Shown here: one piece after another, positions 32,430 through 40,451 of the stretch
Numbering within the stretch: position 1 is the first letter of the stretch
Layout: every line of letters starts with the position of its first letter
Assembly: GCA_005788035.1 (NCBI GenBank)
Contig: SXZI01000047.1
Span: 1 to 43,837, forward strand
Direction of reading: 5' to 3'
From: Bacteroidota bacterium
Lineage (GTDB): Bacteria > Bacteroidota > Ignavibacteria > Kapaibacteriales > UBA961
Length of the DNA stretch: 43,837 bases
The notes under the pieces: generated by a model
What the model was told of the DNA's origin: nothing
Databases searched by the model: none
Seen by the model: only the letters and a program-made list of their open reading frames with translations
Position numbers and translations under genes: made by a program

Positions 32430-33056
32430 TCAGCGCACAAATTTTTTATAACGCTCATTGATTCTTTCCCAATGAAGATTAGCCAAGAAATTATCGACAT
32501 ATTTTGCTCTACCCGGGCCATCTTTATGATAGTATGCATGTTCAAAAACATCGCATGATATCAAGGGAATTCCACCCCAGATTGCTCCATAATGATGTTC
32601 ATCAACCAATACATTGAGTAAACGACCACTATATAGTTGATCATGGGTAAGCACGCCCCAACCTGAAAGTTTTGCGGCAATGCAAGCGGCCTTGAAATCT
32701 GCTTTCCAATTATCGAAAGAACCAAATTCTTTTTCGATTGCAGCAAGAATTTCTGGTCCCTTCGATGGATCACCATCACCACCCAATACTTCCCAATATA
32801 CATCATGCAGTACAGTGCCTCCATGATTCCATGTGAGACGGCGCTTCAATTCACCAACATGACTGTAATTTCCATTTGCTCCTGAACGATCTGCATTCTC
32901 AAGCTCTGATTCAATCTTGTTGAGGAATGTAACATACCCTTTGTGATGGGTATTATAATGCCAATCTGAAGTTTCCGGTGAAACAACAGATGCAAGTTTC
33001 TCTTTTGCTTCCTCATCACTGTATGGACGAGAATTGAATTTCCATTCATATGCCAT
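32430..33056 (-). CDS. Superoxide dismutase, Fe/Mn family
   Basis: This is a 208-aa Fe/Mn superoxide dismutase converting superoxide to peroxide and oxygen. The metal ligands are H33 (in DWHYNTHHKGYV), H84 (LHDVYWEVL), D169 and H173 (ISCDVFEHAYYH). The all-helical first domain and the alpha/beta second domain are complete; there is no signal peptide, so it acts in the cytoplasm. The second-shell region differs from E. coli enzymes (VDEHHYGAIWGGIPL replaces the usual NQD-type segment), so metal preference cannot be read simply. It follows the A-type iron-sulfur carrier gene by 28 nt on the same strand, a sensible oxidative-stress pairing. Confidence 0.95.
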   Translation of the reverse strand: MAYEWKFNSRPYSDEEAKEKLASVVSPETSDWHYNTHHKGYVTFLNKIESELENADRSGANGNYSHVGELKRRLTWNHGGTVLHDVYWEVLGGDGDPSKGPEILAAIEKEFGSFDNWKADFKAACIAAKLSGWGVLTHDQLYSGRLLNVLVDEHHYGAIWGGIPLISCDVFEHAYYHKDGPGRAKYVDNFLANLHWERINERYKKFVR

Positions 33057-33084
33057 ATTCGTAATCTCTGTTTAGTAAGTAAAA

Positions 33085-33501
33085 TCAAACTCCAAAAGAG
33101 CTTCCACAACCACATGTCTTTGTGGCATTCGGATTATTGAACGTAAATCCACGTCCATTCAAACCATCGCTATAATCCAATGTGACACCCATTAGATAAA
33201 ACAAACTTTTTGGGTCGATGAATACCTTCACGCCCTGCGTTTCATACACGCGATCCATATCCTTGTGAGAAGCATCAAATCCGAGTGTGTATGACATACC
33301 AGAGCAGCCTCCACCCTTTACTCCAACTCGAAGACCATAATCTTCTGGAATGGCATTTTGAGTTTTGATCTTCTTTACTTCATTAAGGGCTTTTTGAGTA
33401 ATGCGAATATTGTCATTCTCATCAGCTCCTGTAACTCCGATCGGAATGGTTTCAAAGCTTACTTCCTCTTCGGAAGCATGTAAATTCATAAGATCTATCA
33501 T
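33085..33501 (-). CDS. A-type iron-sulfur carrier (IscA/ErpA/HesB family)
   Basis: A 138-aa protein whose last 105 residues form the A-type carrier domain: IRITQKALNEVKKI, GLRVGVKGGGCSGMSYTLGF, VFIDPKSLFYLMGVTLDYSDG and GFTFNNPNATKTCGCGSSF. The three cluster-ligand cysteines are in GGGCSG and TCGCG. Such carriers pass [Fe-S] clusters to apoproteins. An N-terminal extension of about 28 acidic residues (LHASEEEVSFETIPIG) is unusual. AGGTGAGCT precedes the ATG directly. The likely start of transcription is upstream at TAAATTTG (33548-33555). It leads an operon with superoxide dismutase. The particular subtype (ErpA, IscA or SufA) is not decided. Confidence 0.93.
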   Translation of the reverse strand: MIDLMNLHASEEEVSFETIPIGVTGADENDNIRITQKALNEVKKIKTQNAIPEDYGLRVGVKGGGCSGMSYTLGFDASHKDMDRVYETQGVKVFIDPKSLFYLMGVTLDYSDGLNGRGFTFNNPNATKTCGCGSSFGV

Positions 33502-33522
33502 AGCTCACCTCTCGGCAGATAA

Positions 33523-33534
33523 ATGTTCAAACAT
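33523..33534. promoter_or_regulatory. MarR-operator-like box upstream of the Fe-S carrier-SOD operon
   Basis: On the minus strand ATGTTTGAACAT matches the GTGTTTGAACAT half of the palindrome upstream of marR at 11 of 12 positions. It lies between the candidate -7 element TAAATTTG (33548-33555) and the carrier start. Chance occurrence cannot be excluded. Confidence 0.3.
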
Positions 33535-33583
33535 GTCATAAACAGCACAAATTTACGAACTTTGCGCGATTGCTTTGGCATCC

Positions 33584-34483
33584 ATGCCATTGGTAATCCA
33601 TACAATATCAATATTCACTCTCAAAAAACACTGCTGCAACGTGAATACAAATACGCTGAAATATTGGTATAAAGTAACAGAATCCTTTTTGGAAGATTTG
33701 GGTTCCAGGCATCTCTTTCTCATTTCCGCAGGTATTGCCTTCAATGCCCTACTTTGTGTATTTCCATTATTATTGGTTGCACTGTTCATTGTTGGGAATT
33801 TGGTGAATATAGATGCTTTTTTGCCATCTCTAGAAATTTTCCTTTCCACTCTGCTTCCCATGGGTGAATCAGGAACTGGTGCCGTATCTCTTATTTTAAA
33901 AGAAATCACCTCTTTGTTCAGCCATAGCTCCAATGCCGGTTGGATTGGCATTCCCGCTTTGCTTTGGACTGCATCGGCATTATTGTCATCTTTTCGCAGC
34001 GGCATGGAGGCAGTATTCGGGACAATCACCCAGCAATCCTTCGTGCACGTAAAAGTGCGGGATCTTTGGGGTACGATTGTTTTTATTTTCCTTTTGATAG
34101 CCAGTACATTTCTTCATCCGATAGCATCCGCATTCGAAGGAATTCTGTTTCCAATATTGCCTGATGGACTATTTATCACAGGTATAATGGTGCGAATTGT
34201 GGCTTTTTTGTCGCCTCCGATGCTATTCATGTTTATGTACAGAACTTTGCCTCCGAAAAGACTTCCTTGGAGCATGATAAGAAAAGCGACATTCCTTGCC
34301 TGGCTATTATGGGAAAGTGCTCGAATGCTCTTTAGTTGGTATGTTGGAAAAACCCCTGGTTTTGGCATATTTTATGGAACATATGCCGTCTTGGTGATTC
34401 CTGCCGTGTGGACGTATTATACTGCCGTGATAACTTTGCTTTCAGCCGAGCTTGCAAAAAGACATTCACTCAAAAATCCATAG
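33584..34483 (+). CDS. YihY/BrkB-family inner-membrane protein
   Basis: A 299-aa polytopic membrane protein of the YihY (formerly RNase BN/BrkB) family. Six or so hydrophobic segments are visible, beginning LISAGIAFNALLCVFPLLLVALFIVG, then GWIGIPALLWTASALLSSFRSGMEAVFG, IVFIFLLIASTFLH, GIMVRIVAFLSPPMLFMFMY, FLAWLLWESARMLFSWYV and TYAVLVIPAVWTYYTAVITLLSAELA. Some members are proposed transporters or exporters; no function is established. The start is unsure: ATG 33584 and GTG 33641 both lack good ribosome-binding sites, and homologues begin near LKYWYKVTESF, favouring the later one. It is divergent from the iron-sulfur carrier gene and leads towards murF. Confidence 0.85.
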   Translation: MPLVIHTISIFTLKKHCCNVNTNTLKYWYKVTESFLEDLGSRHLFLISAGIAFNALLCVFPLLLVALFIVGNLVNIDAFLPSLEIFLSTLLPMGESGTGAVSLILKEITSLFSHSSNAGWIGIPALLWTASALLSSFRSGMEAVFGTITQQSFVHVKVRDLWGTIVFIFLLIASTFLHPIASAFEGILFPILPDGLFITGIMVRIVAFLSPPMLFMFMYRTLPPKRLPWSMIRKATFLAWLLWESARMLFSWYVGKTPGFGIFYGTYAVLVIPAVWTYYTAVITLLSAELAKRHSLKNP

Positions 34484-34549
34484 CCGTTCATTTTGCTAAG
34501 TTTGCAAGGTTTAGCATTTCACGTAAATAGAGACATAACACATCAAAGC

Positions 34550-35950
34550 ATGATAAATTTCGCTTCATTCACTCAATCTGAATTGATTTCCATTCTCGGC
34601 TCGCATTCAACATTGCTGCCGAAGGATTGCCATGGCATCTCCACGGATTCGAGAAATGTACAAAAAGGAAATCTATATATTCCCTTGAAGGGCGAACAAT
34701 TCGATGGACATGGCTTCATACAAGATGCAATTTCAAAAGGTGCGATTGGCGCGGTGGTTCAAATGGATAGTCTGCATATGGTGCACGATTTGTCCGCCAT
34801 TCCACATATCATCGTTGAGAATTCACTTCATGCATTGGGATCATTAGCACAATTTCATCGTATGCGATTTGATATTCCCATAATAGCAGTAGCAGGGGCT
34901 GCAGGCAAAACTTCAACGAAGGATTGTGCTGCTCATGTGCTTGGAACTTATAAGAATACATTAAAAACAAATGCCAATTATAATAATCAAATCGGTGTGC
35001 CTTTGACAATGCTGATGCTTGATGAAGAACATGAAGCAGCAATCATAGAGATTGGCACGAATGAGCCGGGTGAAATAGCCATATTATCAAACATGCTTAA
35101 ACCAACGCATGGATTAATCACAAATATTGGCAAAGAACATCTTGAAAAATTGATTGACCTTGATGGTGTGGAGAAGGAAGAAACAGCTTTGTATGAATAT
35201 CTCGAGCAATGCGGTGGAGCACGACTCATCAATATGAATGATGAGCGATTATCCGCCTATGCGAAAGGTCCGCGATTTCTTACCTATGCATTGGACAAAC
35301 AGGCAGATATTCATGCCACATGGAAATTGGATCATCAAGGATTCGTCGAATTGGAATTATGTATGGCACATGCAACAATGCATGCACATGTTCAAGTGCC
35401 CGGGAAAGTAGGCGCATTGACAGCCATAGCATCCGCTTGCATAGGGTATTCTTGTGGATTGACTTTGAGTCAGATCACACAAGCACTTGAAACCTATCAA
35501 GCACCATTGTATACAGGGTATGGAAGAATGGCAAAAACGATGATTGATGACATTGTTGTTTTGAATGATTCTTATAATGCCAATCCTGCATCGATGATGA
35601 CTGCTCTGGAAACATTGGCCGCAATGCCTTGCATCGGAAAACGTATTGCACTTTTGGGTGATATGCGTGAGCTTGGCACTTCTTCACAGGAAGAACATCG
35701 TACTTTACTCCAACAAGTATTGCAATTTTGTGATGTTTGTATTGTGACAGGCGAAGAATTTTCTCGAGCTTATGCATCGATTGAATCATTATCTGCGGAC
35801 ATCATGCATGCTGAAGATATTGGGCAATGTGCACAATTGATCAATCAACTAGCACATTCCGGAGATATCGTTCTCATCAAAGGTTCGAGAGGCATCAGAC
35901 TCGAACGCGTATTAGAGAAATGGCGTGAATTTCGAATACTATCCGATTAA
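34550..35950 (+). CDS. murF: UDP-N-acetylmuramoyl-tripeptide--D-alanyl-D-alanine ligase
   Basis: This enzyme adds the D-Ala-D-Ala dipeptide (from Ddl) to the UDP-MurNAc-tripeptide, the last cytoplasmic step before MraY. Counted from the ATG at 34550 it is 466 aa. The Mur signatures are GISTDSRNVQKGNLYIPLKG, the P-loop AGAAGKTSTKD, NYNNQIGVPLTMLM, IEIGTNEPGEI, THGLITNIGKEHLEKL and NDSYNANPASMMTALE, with the carbamoyl-lysine region in the central domain. The nominal frame opens with a TTG at 34493, but conserved sequence begins at INFASFTQSELISILG. mraY follows 16 nt later, an operon. This pair represents a fragment of the dcw cluster. Confidence 0.95.
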   Translation: MINFASFTQSELISILGSHSTLLPKDCHGISTDSRNVQKGNLYIPLKGEQFDGHGFIQDAISKGAIGAVVQMDSLHMVHDLSAIPHIIVENSLHALGSLAQFHRMRFDIPIIAVAGAAGKTSTKDCAAHVLGTYKNTLKTNANYNNQIGVPLTMLMLDEEHEAAIIEIGTNEPGEIAILSNMLKPTHGLITNIGKEHLEKLIDLDGVEKEETALYEYLEQCGGARLINMNDERLSAYAKGPRFLTYALDKQADIHATWKLDHQGFVELELCMAHATMHAHVQVPGKVGALTAIASACIGYSCGLTLSQITQALETYQAPLYTGYGRMAKTMIDDIVVLNDSYNANPASMMTALETLAAMPCIGKRIALLGDMRELGTSSQEEHRTLLQQVLQFCDVCIVTGEEFSRAYASIESLSADIMHAEDIGQCAQLINQLAHSGDIVLIKGSRGIRLERVLEKWREFRILSD

Positions 35951-35966
35951 TTCTTGAGGGATATGC

Positions 35967-37097
35967 ATGCTTTATTTTTTGACCTCTTGGCTTCGTACAA
36001 ATTTCAATCTTCCCGGATTCGGGGTCTTTCAATATGTGACATTTCGATCGGCAGCAGCAACAATCACTGCTCTTTTGATTTCATTCATTGTCGGACCATG
36101 GATCATTAGAATGCTGAAGCGCATGCAAATCGGAGAACAAGCAAAATCCGAATTGCAAGAAACTGGAAATCACTCATTGAAAGCCGGTACTCCGACAATG
36201 GGTGGACTCATAGTACTTTCAGCCGTGATCGTACCAACCTTGCTTTGGTCCAATATTCAGAACACATTCGTGATCCTCATCATCTTCATAACTCTTGGAC
36301 TTGGAATGGTTGGATTTCTTGATGATTATCTGAAAGTAATCAAGAAAATGAAGAAAGGTTTGATTGGCCGTTATAAAATTGTTGGTCAAGTTTTGGTAGG
36401 CCTCATCGTTGGCTCCACTATTTACTTTTTTCCTGAATGGTTTTCTTCAAATTTTGAACAGTATAAAACATTAACCACACTCCCTTTTGCAAAGGATATT
36501 CATTTTGATTTTGGCTGGCTTTATATACCGGCTGTCATTTTCATTTTGACCGCAACTTCGAATGCAGTAAATCTCACAGATGGTTTGGATGGCTTGGCCA
36601 TAGGAACTGTTGGAATTGCAGCTATGGCATTGGCCGTTATTTCTTATGTAAGTGGGAATGCTGTGTTTTCACAATATTTGAACATCTTTCATTTGAGAGG
36701 TGCCGATGAATTGACCATTTTTAGTGCTGCACTTGTTGGTGCTTCACTCGGATTTTTATGGTTTAATTCATTTCCCGCTCAAGTATTCATGGGAGACACA
36801 GGTTCTCTGGCACTTGGTGGGGCATTGGGCGGATTGTGCATACTCATAAAAAAAGAGTTTTTACTACCAATTCTCGGTGGAGTGTTTTTCGCGGAAACGG
36901 TGTCCGTAATTGCCCAAGTAATGTATTTCAAGTACACCAAGAAGAAATATGGTGAAGGAAAAAGATTACTGAAAATGTCACCATTGCATCATCATTTTGA
37001 GCGCTCCGGTCTTCACGAATCCAAGATTGTGACTCGCTTTTACATCATCGGCATTTTACTTGCCATCATTACCATGGCTACCTTTAAAGTCCGTTGA
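35967..37097 (+). CDS. mraY: Phospho-N-acetylmuramoyl-pentapeptide transferase
   Basis: MraY transfers phospho-MurNAc-pentapeptide to undecaprenyl phosphate, forming lipid I at the inner membrane. It is 376 aa with about ten transmembrane helices. Diagnostic motifs are HSLKAGTPTMGGL, the aspartate pair LGMVGFLDDYLKVIKK, NAVNLTDGLDGLAIG (third catalytic aspartate), MGDTGSLALGG and the histidine motif MSPLHHHFERSG. GAGGG 7 nt upstream supports the ATG at 35967. It is longer than the E. coli 360-aa protein, with extra residues around the periplasmic loop after IYFFPEWFSSNFEQYKT, as is usual in Bacteroidota. The next gene, a PhoB-like regulator, follows after about 90 nt and probably has its own signal. 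Confidence 0.97.
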   Translation: MLYFLTSWLRTNFNLPGFGVFQYVTFRSAAATITALLISFIVGPWIIRMLKRMQIGEQAKSELQETGNHSLKAGTPTMGGLIVLSAVIVPTLLWSNIQNTFVILIIFITLGLGMVGFLDDYLKVIKKMKKGLIGRYKIVGQVLVGLIVGSTIYFFPEWFSSNFEQYKTLTTLPFAKDIHFDFGWLYIPAVIFILTATSNAVNLTDGLDGLAIGTVGIAAMALAVISYVSGNAVFSQYLNIFHLRGADELTIFSAALVGASLGFLWFNSFPAQVFMGDTGSLALGGALGGLCILIKKEFLLPILGGVFFAETVSVIAQVMYFKYTKKKYGEGKRLLKMSPLHHHFERSGLHESKIVTRFYIIGILLAIITMATFKVR

Positions 37098-37184
37098 TCG
37101 TGTTATCGAATCATAAACTTGCCGAGGGTGACAATTCCATAATTTGGAACAGTATCATGCAATCATTCATGATTTGGAAGAACC

Positions 37185-37880
37185 ATGGCAAAGAAAATTC
37201 TCGTAGTTGATGATGAAGAAGACATCGTAGACCTCATTCGATATAATCTAGAGAAAGAGGGATATGCAGTTGCAACTGCATCTGATGGGAATATTGCCCT
37301 AAGCGTAGCCGAGGAATTCAAGCCTGATCTTATCATACTTGATATCATGATGCCCGGCCCTGACGGATTTGAAGTGTGCAGACAAGTCCGCCTCATTTCC
37401 GGGCTGGCACAAGTGTCCATCATCTTTCTTACCGCAAAAACCGGGGAAATAGATCAAATACTTGGTCTGGAACTAGGTGCTGATGACTATATCCAAAAAC
37501 CGGTCAGCCCCCGCATTTTGGTAGCCCGAGTAAAAACCATTCTCAGAAGAGCAGCAGAAAAAGTACGCACAGAAACTATAGCGGCACCCGAAATCTTGAC
37601 CATTGATACTCTGGAGATCAATCGGCAGAATTATACCGTGCGTATTGATCAGAATGAATCCTTCTTCCCCAAAAAAGAATTCGAACTTTTGGCATTTTTG
37701 GCTGCCAATCGAGGAAAGGTATTTCCAAGGGAGACATTGCTCAAGAGGATTTGGGGAGAAAGCGTCTACGTGGTCGATAGAACAGTGGATGTTCACGTTT
37801 CCAAAATCCGAGAAAAACTCGGAAGATACGGTCATTTGATAGAAACCGTCAAAGGGGTCGGTTATCGTTTCAAGGATTGA
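37185..37880 (+). CDS. PhoB-like response regulator
   Basis: A 231-aa OmpR/PhoB-family regulator with receiver residues D9, D10 and E11, D53 in IILDIMMPGPDGFEV, T83 and K105 in DYIQKPVSP. The winged helix shows NESFFPKKEFELLAFLAANRG, FPRETLLKRIWGE, the recognition helix DRTVDVHVSKIREKL and the end ETVKGVGYRF. GGAAGAACC precedes the ATG. The sequence is of the PhoB/WalR subgroup; in Bacteroidota a PhoR-like kinase usually follows, but here none is adjacent. The kinase at 21456-22508 is a candidate partner by family resemblance only. A small inverted repeat, TTCCA/TGGAA, lies in the leader. Confidence 0.93.
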   Translation: MAKKILVVDDEEDIVDLIRYNLEKEGYAVATASDGNIALSVAEEFKPDLIILDIMMPGPDGFEVCRQVRLISGLAQVSIIFLTAKTGEIDQILGLELGADDYIQKPVSPRILVARVKTILRRAAEKVRTETIAAPEILTIDTLEINRQNYTVRIDQNESFFPKKEFELLAFLAANRGKVFPRETLLKRIWGESVYVVDRTVDVHVSKIREKLGRYGHLIETVKGVGYRFKD

Positions 37881-38021
37881 TTTTTCAATACATCACACTA
37901 TCCTCAACTTCGAATCGTCAAGCCACACCGAAACCAAAAAGGGAATTTGGGGGTTTGAACCTACCTGATACGAAGGTAAATGCCCATAAACTCGTAAATT
38001 GCGCCTAATAATTATCCCTTG

Positions 38022-39647
38022 ATGTACAAAGCCATGAAAATTACAAAAGCATTAATCTTTGGTGCCTTCGTCGGCATCGGCATTTTTCTCGGTACAATGT
38101 CTCGTCCGGCAATGTCTAATGACTCGATTTATGATCAAGTCAAAAAGTTCAATGATGTATTGAACAGAGCCAATCAAATGTATGTCGAGAATATTGACAC
38201 AAAAAAATTGACAGAAGCTGCCATTCGTGGCATGCTCAATGAACTGGATCCACATTCAGTGTATATTCCTGCCGATCAGATGAAAAAAGTGACTGAGGAT
38301 TTTCAGGGAAGCTTTGAAGGGATAGGAGTTGAATTTGATGTGGTAAAAGATACCATCACAATCGTCACACCGATTAGCGGAGGCCCGAGTGAAGCATTGG
38401 GTATCCAATCAGGTGATAAAATTATCAAAATCAATGATAGCAGTGCAATTGGTTTAACCAGAGAAGATGTACCCAAAAAATTACGCGGGCCCAAAGGCAC
38501 AAAAGTGAAACTCGGTATCAAGCGTTCAGGTGAATCAAAATTGATTGACTATGATATCATCAGAGATAAAATTCCGCTTTATACAGTTGATGCAGCATTC
38601 ATGATTGACAAAACGGACATCGGCCTGATTTCCATCAATCGCTTTGCCGCAACAACGCATTCAGAATTCATGGAAGCTGCAGCCAAATTGCGTAGTGAAG
38701 GAATGAAGAAACTCATTCTTGATTTGAGAAATAATCCGGGTGGATATCTCGATCAGGCATTCAGACTTGCAGATGAATTCTTGAAAGGCGGTCAAAAGAT
38801 CGTGTACACGAAAGGACGCAGGCCGGAAGTTGATGAAGATTATTATTCCAATGATGGTGGGGAGTTTGAGAATATACCTCTCATTGTGATGATCAATGGT
38901 GGCTCCGCTTCAGCAAGTGAAATTGTTTCAGGAGCAGTTCAAGACCTTGATCGCGGATTGATCGTTGGAGATGTGTCGTTCGGAAAGGGTCTTGTTCAAC
39001 AACAATATCCTCTACCTGACGGATCAGCCTATAGACTTACCATCTCAAGATACTATACACCCTCGGGTCGTTTGATTCAAAGACCATATGGCGACAAAGA
39101 TAAATACTATCGTGGCGAAGGTCGAGAAGAAGTTGAAGAAGGTGAAAACATCGAGCACTCACAAGATTCAAAGAAGAAATCTGATTCTACCCGACCCATT
39201 TTCAAAACAATGAGTGGAAGAACAGTCTTTGGTGGTGGGGGCATTACGCCGGATTATGTTGTAAAACCAGATACGATCACTCCTTTAAGTGTATCGATTC
39301 GACGCAAAAATATATTCTGGGAATTCACCGATTCTTATCTACGCGGTTCAGGAGCATCAATCAGAAACTCTTTCAAAGACAATTTCAATGGATTCAGAAA
39401 GAACTTTGATATCACCGATGATCTGCTCAAAGATTTCAGAGCATTATCTGATTCAAGAGAAATTCAATGGAATGACACCAACTATGCAACAGATAAAGAA
39501 TATCTTAAAAGCATGATCAAAGCAACAATTGCACGTTCAATATTCGGAAATGCTGGATTTTATCCAATTGCATATGAAGATGATAAGCAGATAAAGAAAG
39601 CCATTACGCTTTTTCCCGAAGCGAGCAAAATCGCGAAACTTAAATAA
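38022..39647 (+). CDS. S41 family C-terminal processing protease with PDZ domain
   Basis: A 541-aa periplasm-facing protease of the CtpA/Prc family (S41A), anchored by an N-terminal hydrophobic segment (ALIFGAFVGIGIFLGTM). An N-terminal helical part is followed by a PDZ domain (about 95-180, GSFEGIGVEFDV, GIQSGDKIIKIND) and the catalytic core with LDLRNNPGGYLDQA. The catalytic serine lies in INGGSASASEIVSGA (about S297) and the lysine in SFGKGLVQQQ (about K322). An acidic-basic linker (EEVEEGENIEHSQDSKKKSD) and a C-terminal helical region of about 120 residues follow, longer than minimal CtpA. Two ATGs compete, 38022 and 38034. Substrates are not known. Two envelope-protein genes lie downstream in the same direction. 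Confidence 0.94.
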   Translation: MYKAMKITKALIFGAFVGIGIFLGTMSRPAMSNDSIYDQVKKFNDVLNRANQMYVENIDTKKLTEAAIRGMLNELDPHSVYIPADQMKKVTEDFQGSFEGIGVEFDVVKDTITIVTPISGGPSEALGIQSGDKIIKINDSSAIGLTREDVPKKLRGPKGTKVKLGIKRSGESKLIDYDIIRDKIPLYTVDAAFMIDKTDIGLISINRFAATTHSEFMEAAAKLRSEGMKKLILDLRNNPGGYLDQAFRLADEFLKGGQKIVYTKGRRPEVDEDYYSNDGGEFENIPLIVMINGGSASASEIVSGAVQDLDRGLIVGDVSFGKGLVQQQYPLPDGSAYRLTISRYYTPSGRLIQRPYGDKDKYYRGEGREEVEEGENIEHSQDSKKKSDSTRPIFKTMSGRTVFGGGGITPDYVVKPDTITPLSVSIRRKNIFWEFTDSYLRGSGASIRNSFKDNFNGFRKNFDITDDLLKDFRALSDSREIQWNDTNYATDKEYLKSMIKATIARSIFGNAGFYPIAYEDDKQIKKAITLFPEASKIAKLK

Positions 39648-39665
39648 ATCAGGAATAATAATTCA

Positions 39666-40448
39666 ATGAACGCATTTAATAGATTTTTTTTCGTTCTCTT
39701 ATTCGGAATCTTCTCAACTCTTTCCATGCAAGCTCAAGTAATGGCGCCTGGCGAAGAATTGACTTATGATGTGTCTTATATGGGCATATCTCTTGGTACC
39801 ATCAAAGTGACAACATTGAAAAATGAAAATTTCAATGGCAAAACAGTCCATCATACAAAAGTCTATATCGACTCACGCAAAGGCATACCATTTGTTGATT
39901 TGCACTCCATTTATGAAAGCTGGATTGATCCATCGGTTCAATTCTCTCACAATTTTGCAGCAAGTACAAAAGAGTCGGATGGTTCATGGAGTTATGATAA
40001 ATATCTGTTTGATTATCCGGGTCAAACAGTCACAATGGAAAAATACAAAGCCAATAAGTTGAGCAATAAACGAATTCTGAAAACCCCAAAGAAATGGAAT
40101 GATGGAAGTAGTTTGTTCTTTCTTGCTCGGCAAATGCTGAAATCCAAAAAGACAATCAAAGTACCCACAATCATCATGGATGATACGGTTTCCACTTCGA
40201 TCAATTTTGTTGGCAAAGAAGAAATTGTTGAAATCGATGCTGCGAAATATCCAATAAAAACAGTGTACCTTAGCGGTACAGCAAATTGGACAGGTATTTA
40301 TGGTCTATCCGGAAAATTTGAAGGATGGTTTTCCGATGATGATGCGCGGATTCCTATACGAGCAAAAATGAAATTATATGTTGGAAATGCAAATATCGAA
40401 TTGGTAAAGTGGTCACGAGGTTCATGGCAACCACCAAAATCTGAATAA
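39666..40448 (+). CDS. DUF3108 domain envelope protein
   Basis: The 260-aa product has a signal peptide (FFFVLLFGIFSTLSMQAQ) and then the DUF3108 pattern: PGEELTYDVSYMGISLGTIKV, KVYIDSRKGIPFVDLHSIYESWID, FDYPGQTVTMEKY and DGSSLFFLARQML. It ends KFEGWFSDDDARIPIRAKMKLYVGNANIELVKW. The fold is probably a periplasmic beta-barrel/lipocalin-like sheet; the function is unknown. It lies 18 nt after the S41 protease gene, so one transcript is likely. A terminator-like hairpin follows its stop by about 35 nt, inside the next gene's first codons. It keeps the characteristic W-x-S-D-D-x-R-x-P ending, so it looks complete. Confidence 0.88.
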   Translation: MNAFNRFFFVLLFGIFSTLSMQAQVMAPGEELTYDVSYMGISLGTIKVTTLKNENFNGKTVHHTKVYIDSRKGIPFVDLHSIYESWIDPSVQFSHNFAASTKESDGSWSYDKYLFDYPGQTVTMEKYKANKLSNKRILKTPKKWNDGSSLFFLARQMLKSKKTIKVPTIIMDDTVSTSINFVGKEEIVEIDAAKYPIKTVYLSGTANWTGIYGLSGKFEGWFSDDDARIPIRAKMKLYVGNANIELVKWSRGSWQPPKSE

Positions 40449-40451
40449 TGC

